Assembly (NCBI GenBank): GCA_900540455.1
Contig: UQGD01000011.1
Location: 1 to 58,742, forward strand
Reading direction: 5' to 3'
DNA length: 58,742 nucleotides
Origin: an uncultured Faecalibacterium sp.
Lineage (GTDB): Bacteria > Bacillota > Clostridia > Oscillospirales > Ruminococcaceae
Below are positions 31,144-39,264 of the stretch, piece by piece (within the stretch, counting starts at the first letter, position 1; each line of letters begins with the position of its first letter). The notes under the pieces were generated by a model that was not told the DNA's origin, searched no databases, and was given only the letters and a program-made list of their open reading frames with translations. Made by a program: the position numbers and the translations under genes.

Positions 31144-32997
31144 ATGACCAAAGCCCAGCTCTACCAAAAAGCCTGTATGCTGCCGCTTCTGCCGGGTGTG
31201 TATATCATCCGGGATAAAAGCGACACCATTATTTATATCGGCAAGGCCAAGCGCCTGCGCATCCGGGTCAGCCAATATTTTCGGGAGGGCGTGCCCCACG
31301 ACAATAAGGTCAGCCAGATGATCGCCCATGCGTACAGCTTTGATGTCATCGTCTGCCAAAGCGAGTTTGAGGCTTTGGTGCTGGAGGCCAGCCAGATCAA
31401 AGCACACACCCCCAAATACAATATCCTGCTCAAGGACGATAAGGGGTACAGCTATATCAAGATCACCAAAGAGGAGTGGCCGCGGCTGTCCTTTGCGCTG
31501 CAAAAAGAGGAGGATGGGGCAGAGTATATCGGCCCCTATACCTCCAGTTTTGCAGCCCGCCAGATGGCAGAAACAGCAATGGATGCGTTTTTGCTGCCCC
31601 GCTGCGCAAAGCGGTTCCCCCAGGACATCGGCAAGGGCAGGCCCTGCCTTAATGCGCACATCGGCAAGTGTATGGCGGTGTGCAGCGGCCGCATCAGCCG
31701 GGAGAACTATCTCCAGGCCGTAAAAGGGGCGGTGCATCTGATCCGCTACGGAAAAAAAGAGATCCTGAAAAACCTGACCCAGCGGATGGAGGAAGCCTCC
31801 GACCGGCTGGAGTTTGAGACGGCTGCGCTGCTGCGGGATCAGATCGCTGCGATCACTAAGCTTACGGCCGGTCAGAAGGTGGTGGTGGACCCCGAGGTGG
31901 AGATGGACGTAGTGGCGCTGGCAGGCACGCCTGCCAGTGTGTGCGCAGCTGTGCTGCGGTTCCGGGAAGGAAGGCTGACCGATAAACGGGAGTTTTTGTT
32001 CCATGATACTGCGGATATCGATGCGGTGCGGGAAGAATTTCTGCCCCGGTATTACCTGGACGATGAGCAGATCCCCAAGGTGATCGCGGTGGACCAGCTC
32101 CCCCCCGATGCCGAGGCGCTGCGCCAGGCTCTGGCGGAGAAGCGGGGAAGCGAGGTGCAGCTCTATGTGCCCCAGCGGGGGGACAAAGCCCATCTGATCG
32201 AGATGGCCCACACCAACGCAGTAGAGCGCCTGGCCCGGGAGAGCGGCCGCTACGCCCGGGAGGAAAAGCTGCTGGATGAGCTGGCGCAGGTGTTGGGTCT
32301 GTCCGCACCGCCCCGCTCCATTGAAAGCTACGATATCTCCAACTGGGGCGATGGGACCAGCGTCTGCGGTATGGTTACCTTCCGGGATGGCAAGCCCTAC
32401 AAGGCCGGATACCGACGGTTCAAGATCCAGTCGGTGGCAGGTACAGACGACTATGCGTCCTTGGCGGAGACGGTCTCCCGCCGTGCAGCCGAGTACGAAA
32501 AATATACCCGTCTGGCCCAGGAGGGGCAGCCCAGTGAGAATTATTTTGGCTGCAAGCCGGACCTGCTGCTGATGGATGGCGGCCGGGGGCAGGTGGGCGC
32601 AGCCAAACAGGCTTTGGCAGGTACTGCGTTGGCGGATGTTCCCCTGTATGGTATGGTGAAGGATGACCACCACCGCACCCGTGCCATTGTGGACAGCGAG
32701 GGCCGGGAGATCGCGATCAACATGAACCGGGGGACCTTTACCTTTATCACTGCGATCCAGGACGAGACCCACCGCTTTGCCAATGCCTACCGCAAGCAGC
32801 AGATGAACAAAAAAAGCTATGCCACCACCCTGACCGAGGTGCCCGGCGTCGGCCCCAAAACAGCCAAAGCATTGATGTCCCACTTTAAAAGTGTGGCGGC
32901 TGTGCGGGCAGCAGACCCGCAGCAGCTGGCCGCAGCTCCGGGTGTAGGGGCAAAGACGGCCCAGGCGATCTACGATTATTTCCACAAAGAGGGGTAA
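31144..32997 (+). CDS. uvrC: UvrABC nuclease subunit C
   Basis: A 617-residue excision-repair endonuclease. The GIY-YIG domain (about 12-90) reads PGVYIIRDKSDTIIYIGKAKRLRIR and makes the 3' incision. The UVR motif (about 200-235, EASDRLEFETAALLRDQI) contacts UvrB. The RNase H-like domain (SYDISNWGDGTSVCGMVTF onward, about 395) makes the 5' incision. The C-terminus has two helix-hairpin-helix motifs (VPGVGPKTAKALM and APGVGAKTAQAIYDYF). Full length. AAAGGA lies before ATG 31144. No terminator is obvious after it. Confidence 0.96.
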   Translation: MTKAQLYQKACMLPLLPGVYIIRDKSDTIIYIGKAKRLRIRVSQYFREGVPHDNKVSQMIAHAYSFDVIVCQSEFEALVLEASQIKAHTPKYNILLKDDKGYSYIKITKEEWPRLSFALQKEEDGAEYIGPYTSSFAARQMAETAMDAFLLPRCAKRFPQDIGKGRPCLNAHIGKCMAVCSGRISRENYLQAVKGAVHLIRYGKKEILKNLTQRMEEASDRLEFETAALLRDQIAAITKLTAGQKVVVDPEVEMDVVALAGTPASVCAAVLRFREGRLTDKREFLFHDTADIDAVREEFLPRYYLDDEQIPKVIAVDQLPPDAEALRQALAEKRGSEVQLYVPQRGDKAHLIEMAHTNAVERLARESGRYAREEKLLDELAQVLGLSAPPRSIESYDISNWGDGTSVCGMVTFRDGKPYKAGYRRFKIQSVAGTDDYASLAETVSRRAAEYEKYTRLAQEGQPSENYFGCKPDLLLMDGGRGQVGAAKQALAGTALADVPLYGMVKDDHHRTRAIVDSEGREIAINMNRGTFTFITAIQDETHRFANAYRKQQMNKKSYATTLTEVPGVGPKTAKALMSHFKSVAAVRAADPQQLAAAPGVGAKTAQAIYDYFHKEG

Positions 32998-33079
32998 ATG
33001 TCCCCGGGACGGTATCCCTCTGCCAGGCGAAGGGGCGCTGGCCCATCACAAACTTTTCATTCATCTTTCAGAAAAAGTA

Positions 33080-33088
33080 TGGTACAAT
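33080..33088 (+). promoter_or_regulatory. Extended -10 promoter of the CPBP gene
   Basis: TGG-TACAAT (33080-33088); the -35 region is poor (TTCATC). Confidence 0.5.
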
Positions 33089-33122
33089 GGAGCCAGGATC
33101 AAAATTGAATGGAGGTTCTGCT

Positions 33123-33968
33123 ATGCTGAAACGACTCCGGGATCGTCATCCGATGGCATATTGCGTTTTTTCCGAGGGGCTGTTTTTTGTTATCATGCTG
33201 CTGGAAAGCACGCTGCTGGCGTTCGGCCTTGTGGCAGCCGGTGTGGATGTGATGCAGCTGGATGATTATATGCTCAGCGCCATCCAGGAGATGGTGGGCG
33301 TTGCGGTGGCACTTTTGCTGCTGTGGCGTACCGGCCGTCTGGGGGTGCTGCGTCAACGGGGCGCAGGCTTTTTTGGCGGATTGCTGGTGGGTATGTACCC
33401 GCTGGTGATCATCGGCTATAATCTGGCGTTCCGGCTTATGATGCTGCCGGTGGGGCAGCCTATGCGTCCGGCAGGGCTGATCGCCTGGTTCCTGCTCTGC
33501 TTTGTGCTGGTGGGTGCTGCCGAGGAACTGCTGTTCCGGGGCGTGATCGCACAGACCTTGCTGGAGCACTATGGGACCTCCCGCAGCGGTGTATGGAAAG
33601 CCTGTCTGATCTCGGGTGTGCTGTTTGGCGCAGGGCATCTGACCAACCTGTTTTCCAGTGCGCCGTTTGGCGTGCTGATGCAGTGTGCGTTCAGCTTTGC
33701 CCTGGGATGTCTGCTGGCAGCGATCTACTTCCGCAGCGGCAACATCTGGGTGCCGATCTTCCTCCATGCTTTGATGGATATCACCTCCATGCTTTACGGT
33801 GGGTTGTACAACACCCAGTCGGTGTCGGAGGCAGTAAGCAGCTACGATGCCTCGATGCTGCTTTCGGTGCTGATCTACATGATCCCCACCATATTCCTGC
33901 TGCGCAAAAAGAAGATCGGAGAGGTAGCCCTTTATTTTGGGGAGGACGGCAAGAAGATGGCCCGTTGA
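33123..33968 (+). CDS. CPBP-family intramembrane metalloprotease
   Basis: A 281-residue protein with about eight membrane helices, of the Abi/CAAX protease (CPBP, Rce1-like) family. The three active-site blocks are present: AEELLFRGVIAQ (EExxxR, near residue 138), LFGAGHLTNLF (His of motif 2, near residue 172) and FLHALMDITS (motif 3, near residue 215). Members cleave within membranes or in some bacteria process or resist peptides; the substrate here is unknown. I use ATG 33123 with TGGAGG 8 bp upstream; the in-frame codon at 33087 lies within the -10 box. Monocistronic, with its own promoter and a strong terminator. Confidence 0.88.
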   Translation: MLKRLRDRHPMAYCVFSEGLFFVIMLLESTLLAFGLVAAGVDVMQLDDYMLSAIQEMVGVAVALLLLWRTGRLGVLRQRGAGFFGGLLVGMYPLVIIGYNLAFRLMMLPVGQPMRPAGLIAWFLLCFVLVGAAEELLFRGVIAQTLLEHYGTSRSGVWKACLISGVLFGAGHLTNLFSSAPFGVLMQCAFSFALGCLLAAIYFRSGNIWVPIFLHALMDITSMLYGGLYNTQSVSEAVSSYDASMLLSVLIYMIPTIFLLRKKKIGEVALYFGEDGKKMAR

Positions 33969-34000
33969 GCCTGCCCGGTCGGTTTTTTAGAAAAGGAAAC

Positions 34001-34043
34001 AAAAGGAGCCTCTGCATCCAAAAGATGCAGAGGCTCCTTTTGT
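34001..34043. terminator. Bidirectional terminator between CPBP and tsaD
   Basis: AAAAGGAGCCTCTGCATC pairs with GATGCAGAGGCTCCTTTT; convergent genes on both sides. Confidence 0.9.
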
Positions 34044-34045
34044 AC

Positions 34046-35053
34046 TTATTCGTAGTCGATGGGCAGGGTGGGCAGACCGTTCAGGGTAAGATCGGCCGTA
34101 TGCCCGGCCATATACTGGTAGTAGCCTTGTGCGGCGATCATAGCGCCGTTGTCTCCGCAGAACTTCAGCTCCGGCAGGTAGACCTTGGCGCCCAGCTTCT
34201 GGGCGCCGTCGTTCACCAGCTGGCGCAGCCGCCCATTGGCAGCCACACCGCCTGCAAGGCAGACCTGTTTTGCGCCGGTGTCGGCAGCGGCAGCCAGCAG
34301 CTTTTCCGCCAGGATGCCCGCGATCCGCTCCTGGAAGCTGGCGGCCAGATCCGGCACGTTCAGGGGCAGATCCTTCATCTTTGCCTGGTTCACTTCGTTC
34401 AGCACGGCAGTTTTTAGGCCGGAGAAGCTCACGTTGTATTTGCCCTCTACATGGGGGACCGGCAGGCGGTATGCTTTGGGGTCGCCGGTCTTGGCGGCGT
34501 TGGCTACGCTGGGGCCGCCGGGATAAGGCAGACCCAGCGTGCGGGCCACTTTGTCAAAGGCTTCGCCCGCAGCATCGTCCACGGTACGGCCCAGCACCTT
34601 GTAATGGGTGTAGTCCTCTACCTGGACGATGTGGCTGTGGCCGCCAGAGGCCACCAGGCACAGAAACGGCGGTTTCAGCTCCGGGTGGGTCAGGTACAAA
34701 GCGGCAATGTGTCCCCGCAGATGGTGCACCGGCACCAGCGGCTTGTCCGCAGCGTAGGCCAGCCCCTTTGCAAAGTTGACTCCCACCAGCACTGCGCCGA
34801 TCAGCCCCGGGGCAAAGGTGACGGCGATCGCGTCTACCTCGTCCAGGGTCTTGCCCGCATCGGTCAGGGCTTTGGCCACCGCAGCACTGATGAACTCGCA
34901 GTGGCGGCGGCTGGCGATCTCCGGCACGACACCGCCGTAAAGCGCCTGCTCCTGCACGCTGGTGGCAATAACGTTGGATAACAGGGTGCGTCCGTTTTCC
35001 ACCAGGGCGGCAGCAGTTTCGTCGCAGGTGGATTCAATTCCCAATACGATCAT
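34046..35053 (-). CDS. tsaD: tRNA N6-threonylcarbamoyladenosine synthase subunit TsaD
   Basis: A 335-residue Kae1/TsaD that transfers threonylcarbamoyl to A37 of ANN-reading tRNAs with TsaB, TsaE and TsaC. Visible motifs: VLGIESTCDETAAALV at the start, VHHLRGHIAAL (metal-binding His pair, HxxxH), LVASGGHSHIV, YPGGPSVANAAKTG and LAGGVAANGRLR. Full length. ATG 35053 is 3 bp after the polA stop, with GGAGG inside the polA end, so the two are coupled. The terminator at 34001-34043 closes the unit. TsaB and TsaE are not in this window. Confidence 0.95.
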   Translation of the reverse strand: MIVLGIESTCDETAAALVENGRTLLSNVIATSVQEQALYGGVVPEIASRRHCEFISAAVAKALTDAGKTLDEVDAIAVTFAPGLIGAVLVGVNFAKGLAYAADKPLVPVHHLRGHIAALYLTHPELKPPFLCLVASGGHSHIVQVEDYTHYKVLGRTVDDAAGEAFDKVARTLGLPYPGGPSVANAAKTGDPKAYRLPVPHVEGKYNVSFSGLKTAVLNEVNQAKMKDLPLNVPDLAASFQERIAGILAEKLLAAAADTGAKQVCLAGGVAANGRLRQLVNDGAQKLGAKVYLPELKFCGDNGAMIAAQGYYQYMAGHTADLTLNGLPTLPIDYE

Positions 35054-35056
35054 GAT

Positions 35057-37624
35057 TTAGTGGGCCTCCAGCCAGTTTTTGCCTTGATGGACGTCGGTGG
35101 ACAGGGGAACGGCGTACTGCACGCAGCCCTCCATCTCCTCTTGCAGGATGCGGGCAGCCTGTGCAGCTTCTGCCTCCGGCGCCTCCACGATCAGTTCGTC
35201 GTGTACCGTCAGGATCAGACGGCTTTGCAGGCCCTCGGCCCGCAGCCGCCGCCATACCCGTACCATTGCCAGTTTGATCACATCGGCAGCGGTGCCCTGG
35301 ATGGGGGTGTTCCGGGCCATCCGCTCGCCGCTGGAACGAATGTTGAAGTTGGAGCTGGACAGCTCCGGCAGAGCACGCCGCCGCCCAAACAGGGTGGATA
35401 CATAGCCATTGGCCTTGGCATCGGCAATGGTCTTGTCCATATAATCGCTTACCTTGGGGAAGGCTGCCAGATAGCTCTTGAGGAAATCATCGGCTTCCTT
35501 GACAGAGACCCCGATGTCCTTGGACAGGCTGTATGCCCCCTTGCCGTACATGATGCCGAAATTGATGGCCTTGGCCGAGGAACGCAGCCGGGGGGTCACA
35601 TCGGCGGGGTCCAGACCGTAGATCTTGGCGGCGGTGCTGCGGTGGATATCCTCACCCTGCAAGAATGCCTGCTGCATCTGCTCGTCCCCTGTAATATGGG
35701 CCAGGATGCGCAGCTCGATCTGGCTGTAATCCGCATCCACCAGCACCCAGCCGGGACGGGCTACAAAGTAGGCCCGCAGCTTGCTGCCCAGCTCGGTGCG
35801 GATGGGGATATTCTGCAGGTTGGGGTTGTCCGAGGACAGCCGCCCGGTGCGGGCTTCGGTCTGGTTGAAGGTGGAGTGGATGCGCCCGTCCGGGCCGATG
35901 ACCTTCAGCAGACCTTCCACATAGGTGGAGTTCAGCTTTTGGTAGGTGCGGTATTGCAGCACATCGTCCACCAGGGGGTAACCGCGCAGGGCTTCCAGGG
36001 TCTCGGCATCGGTAGACCAGCCGCGCTGGGTCTTTTTGCCGTGGGGCAGACCCATCGTATCAAACAGCATCTCACCCAGCTGCTTGGGGCTGCTGGGGTT
36101 GAAGGTGGTGCTGCCGGTCTCCTGATGGATGCGGTCCAGCACCTTTTCCAGCTCGCCCCGCAGGGACTGACCAAAACTCTCGATGCCGTCCCGGTCCACC
36201 AACATTCCGGTGCGGGTCATATCCGCCAGCACCTGTGCCAGCGGGAACTCGATGGTGTTGTACAGTTCGTCCTCGCCCAGAGCGGTGATCTCGGCCTTCA
36301 TCTGGCAGAACAGATCCTCCAAGCGGCCGGCATCCGGCCAATCCTCACAGACAAAGGCGGCCTTGGCCTGGTAGCGCCCGGCCAGTTCGCCCACATGGTA
36401 CTTGGAGGCAGAGGCATCCAGCAGGTAGGCAGCCAGCTTGCCATCCCAGACGATGCTGCTGCCCCATCCGCCTGCGGCCATTGCTTTGGCATACAGCGGA
36501 GCCGAGTCGAATACGTCCAGCTGTACCTGGTCGTTGTCCAGCAGGCGCAGCAGGTCTGCATCTTCCAGGGGAAAGACAGTCTGCCCCTGGACTGCATACC
36601 AGGCTTCCGGCTGCAGGACCACGTTGCGGGAGCCGGATTTGCCCATGACAGCCGGGCGGGGAGCCAGCAGGTAACGCCCGGCAGGCTGGGCGGGCAGGGG
36701 GGCGCACACCGCCTCGGGCAGGGGAGCGGCCTCCGGGTCGGCAGAAGGATCGATGTCCTCCAGACCAAACCGGGGGATCAGAGAGTGGATCTCCAGTTCC
36801 CGCAGCAGACGCACAGCGGCGGGTCTGTCCCCCTCGCCGATGCGGTAGGCGCCCTCGTCGGTATCCACCGGTGCATCGGTACGGATGGTGCCCAGGGTGT
36901 GGCTCAGCTGGGCCAGGTCCTGGCACTCGATCAGATGTTCCCGCTGTTTGGGTTTGATGATGGGGTCATCCAGGTGGGCATAGACGTTCTCCATGGTGCC
37001 AAAATGCTGGATCAGGTTCAGTGCGGTTTTTTCGCCAATGCCCTTCACGCCGGGGATGTTGTCCGAAGTATCGCCCATCAGACTTTTGACCTCGATGAGC
37101 TGACGGGGGCTTACGCCGTATTTCTCCTGCACAGCGTCCACGTCCATCACCACCGTTTTGCTGCGGCCCATCATGGCAGAGGCCAGCAGTACGGTGGTGG
37201 TATCGCTTACCAGCTGCAGGCTGTCCCGGTCTCCGGTGGCCAGGAAGCAGTCGTCCTTCCGGGCGGCACAGGCGGCGGCCAAAGTGCCCAGGATATCGTC
37301 GGCCTCCCAGCCTTCGGCACTGACCGTGCGGTAGCCCAACAGCTGTAAAAGCTCTTTGAGCAGGGGCATCTGCTGGGCCAGCTCCTCCGGCATACCGTGG
37401 CGGTTGGCCTTGTAGCCGCTGTACATTTTATGGCGGAAGGTGGGGGCACGCAGGTCAAAGGCCACTGCGATCTCGTCCGGCTGACATTCCTTGATCAGCG
37501 AAAGCAGAATATTCAAAAATCCAAACACTGCGTTGGTATGGCGGCCGTCCTTGGTCGTCAGCAGCTTGATGCCGAAGAACGCCCGGTTGGCAATACTGTT
37601 GCCGTCAATGACCAGTAAACGCAT
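35057..37624 (-). CDS. polA: DNA polymerase I
   Basis: An 855-residue family A polymerase used in Okazaki fragment processing and repair. The N-terminal 5' nuclease (about 1-290) starts LLVIDGNSIANRAFFG and carries ATGDRDSLQLV and the helix-three-turn motif GVKGIGEKTALNLIQ. The middle part (about 300-470) corresponds to the 3'-5' exonuclease fold, but the DxE and other acidic metal motifs are not seen, so proofreading is probably lost, as in many Gram-positive PolA proteins. The polymerase domain has DADYSQIELRILAH (motif A), AKAINFGIMYGKGAYSLS (O helix) and TVHDELIVE (motif C). GAGAGGA precedes ATG 37624. tsaD follows at once. Confidence 0.96.
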   Translation of the reverse strand: MRLLVIDGNSIANRAFFGIKLLTTKDGRHTNAVFGFLNILLSLIKECQPDEIAVAFDLRAPTFRHKMYSGYKANRHGMPEELAQQMPLLKELLQLLGYRTVSAEGWEADDILGTLAAACAARKDDCFLATGDRDSLQLVSDTTTVLLASAMMGRSKTVVMDVDAVQEKYGVSPRQLIEVKSLMGDTSDNIPGVKGIGEKTALNLIQHFGTMENVYAHLDDPIIKPKQREHLIECQDLAQLSHTLGTIRTDAPVDTDEGAYRIGEGDRPAAVRLLRELEIHSLIPRFGLEDIDPSADPEAAPLPEAVCAPLPAQPAGRYLLAPRPAVMGKSGSRNVVLQPEAWYAVQGQTVFPLEDADLLRLLDNDQVQLDVFDSAPLYAKAMAAGGWGSSIVWDGKLAAYLLDASASKYHVGELAGRYQAKAAFVCEDWPDAGRLEDLFCQMKAEITALGEDELYNTIEFPLAQVLADMTRTGMLVDRDGIESFGQSLRGELEKVLDRIHQETGSTTFNPSSPKQLGEMLFDTMGLPHGKKTQRGWSTDAETLEALRGYPLVDDVLQYRTYQKLNSTYVEGLLKVIGPDGRIHSTFNQTEARTGRLSSDNPNLQNIPIRTELGSKLRAYFVARPGWVLVDADYSQIELRILAHITGDEQMQQAFLQGEDIHRSTAAKIYGLDPADVTPRLRSSAKAINFGIMYGKGAYSLSKDIGVSVKEADDFLKSYLAAFPKVSDYMDKTIADAKANGYVSTLFGRRRALPELSSSNFNIRSSGERMARNTPIQGTAADVIKLAMVRVWRRLRAEGLQSRLILTVHDELIVEAPEAEAAQAARILQEEMEGCVQYAVPLSTDVHQGKNWLEAH

Positions 37625-37663
37625 CGTATAACATCCTCTCTTATTGCGTAGTGATTACTCTTT

Positions 37664-37672
37664 ATCATACCA
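37664..37672 (-). promoter_or_regulatory. Extended -10 promoter of polA-tsaD
   Basis: Minus strand TGG-TATGAT (37672-37664), about 40 bp before the polA start; the -35 is weak. Confidence 0.5.
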
Positions 37673-37873
37673 CATCTGGGCGCAGGCGCACAAGGGGCAG
37701 AGTGGCCCGGCGGCAGGGCCGGACGTGCGAGGAGCTTCGCTTTTTCGAGAAAAAATGGAGAAAAGAGCCTTTCTTTGGTTTGCCCTTTTCAGAAACTGTG
37801 ATAGAATAGAGCTATCCGTGCGGGCCCAGGATGACCCGCAGCAATATCAACAAGGAATGAGGGACAACACACG

Positions 37874-38257
37874 ATGCTGAATATTCTGATCTTTGCTGCT
37901 GGTGCGGCCATTATGTTCTGGATGGGGCTTCGCTCTCTGCTGGCCCGCCGCCGTCTGTGTACAAAAGGCGAAAAAGTATCGGCCCGGGTGACGGGCACGG
38001 TGCAAAGCAGCTCCGGCTCGGCCTATGTGCTGGAGTTTGAGACCCAGGGGGGCAGCCACCGGCTCCAGTACCCGAAGCCCAGCCGGGGCAAGAGCTTTGA
38101 AGTGGGGCAGACCGTTGCGCTGTTTTATGACCCCGATGACCTGGACAAGATGTATGTAGAGGGCGACAAGGCTATGCTGGGGGCCGAGATCCTGTACTAC
38201 GCCTTGGGCGCAGCGCTGCTGGTGCTGATGTTTGGGCTGATGGGAGGACAGGCATGA
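37874..38257 (+). CDS. Small membrane protein with a DUF3592-like domain
   Basis: A 127-residue protein with a helix at each end (about residues 2-20 and 102-122) flanking an exposed beta domain: KVSARVTGTVQSSSGSAYVLEFETQGG, then FEVGQTVALFYDPDDLDKMYV. This is the DUF3592 arrangement (a conversion of a polar domain between two helices, with a DPxDPxxxYV-like end). Function unknown. ATG 37874 follows a short leader. Its stop overlaps the next start by 4 bp (ATGA), so translation is coupled to the trigger-factor-like gene. Confidence 0.72.
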   Translation: MLNILIFAAGAAIMFWMGLRSLLARRRLCTKGEKVSARVTGTVQSSSGSAYVLEFETQGGSHRLQYPKPSRGKSFEVGQTVALFYDPDDLDKMYVEGDKAMLGAEILYYALGAALLVLMFGLMGGQA

Positions 38258-39198
38258 AGTTAGAACATTTTGGGCTGGCCGGGCCGGGGGACTGCCGGGT
38301 CGTGTTTTCTGCCACTGGGCCGGAGCTGGCACAGGCTGTGGAAGAATGTCGCACCGCTGCGCCGGAGCTATCCAAGGAGGATCTTCTGACCGAGGCTGTC
38401 AACCGGGCGATCCTGGCCGGTTTTCCGGCGCTGTATGAGCAGCTGGTGGCCCAGCAGGGGCTTATCCCGCTGAGCGACCCGGACTTTGGGCTGCTGGACG
38501 TAAGCGAGGAGACGGGGTTTCGGGCAGGGGCCGAGTTTTTCTGCCTGCCGCCGCTGGAGCTGGGGCGCTGCACCGGTTTTGTGCAGGCCATCCGGCCCCG
38601 CCCCATCCGGAAGCTGACGCTGGAACTGGAGATCAACCGGAACTATGGCGATGCAGACCGTGCGGCAGACCCGGCGGGCAAACAGGAGCTGCGTGCCCAG
38701 GCAGCCCGCAAGCTCTATGCCCAGCGCTGTGTGCAGGCCGAGGCCGTGGCCCGGCAGGAGCTGCTGAACCAGCTGGGCGCAGAGGTAAAGGGCGAGCTGC
38801 CCAAACAGCTGTTGGCCCAGAACTATTTTGCAGAGCAGCGGGCCTTCAACCTGCGTTTGCAGGCCAATGGGGTGAACTTTGACCAGTATCTGCAGGTGCA
38901 GGGGCAGACCGTGGAGCAGTTCCGCACTTGGCTGCACCAGCTGGCAGAGCAGAAGCTGCGCAGCCGTCTGGGCCTTTTGCTGGTGGCGCAGCAGGAGGGA
39001 CTGTGGCCTGCGGAGGAGGAAGTGGACGCAGCGCTGTCCGCCTGGGACCCCAAGATCCAGGGCGAAAAGACCTTTGCGGCCAACGACCGGCAGAAACTGC
39101 GCCGCCGCTTGGCAGCAGACCGGGCAGCTGCCTTTGTGCTGGCACACTCTACCCTGACCCCGCCGCCGGAACAGCCGGTGCTGGAACAGGATATCTGA
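38254..39198 (+). CDS. Trigger-factor-like chaperone lacking the PPIase domain
   Basis: A 314-residue protein that resembles trigger factor in two parts. Residues about 40-115 match the end of its N-terminal domain (TEAVNRAILAGFPALYEQLVAQQGLIP, then FFCLPPLELGRCTGF, like the PEVELGDYKG segment). Residues about 150-285 match the C-terminal chaperone arms (LPKQLLAQNYFAEQRAF, RLQANGVNFDQYLQ, GLLLVAQQEGLWPAEEEVDAAL). The FKBP domain is missing and so is the ribosome-docking GFRxGKxP loop. A role as a ribosome-free chaperone or folding factor for its membrane neighbour is an inference. Its ATG overlaps the upstream stop by 4 bp. Confidence 0.68.
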   Translation: MKLEHFGLAGPGDCRVVFSATGPELAQAVEECRTAAPELSKEDLLTEAVNRAILAGFPALYEQLVAQQGLIPLSDPDFGLLDVSEETGFRAGAEFFCLPPLELGRCTGFVQAIRPRPIRKLTLELEINRNYGDADRAADPAGKQELRAQAARKLYAQRCVQAEAVARQELLNQLGAEVKGELPKQLLAQNYFAEQRAFNLRLQANGVNFDQYLQVQGQTVEQFRTWLHQLAEQKLRSRLGLLLVAQQEGLWPAEEEVDAALSAWDPKIQGEKTFAANDRQKLRRRLAADRAAAFVLAHSTLTPPPEQPVLEQDI

Positions 39199-39201
39199 GA
39201 T

Positions 39202-39246
39202 AAAAAAAGTGGATGCGACCCAAAAGGTCTCATCCACTTTTTTTGC
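39202..39246. terminator. Bidirectional terminator
   Basis: AAAAAAAGTGGATG...CATCCACTTTTTTT stem between the convergent trigger-factor-like and ABC exporter genes. Confidence 0.9.
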
Positions 39247-39264
39247 GGCCGGGTGCCGGCGCCG

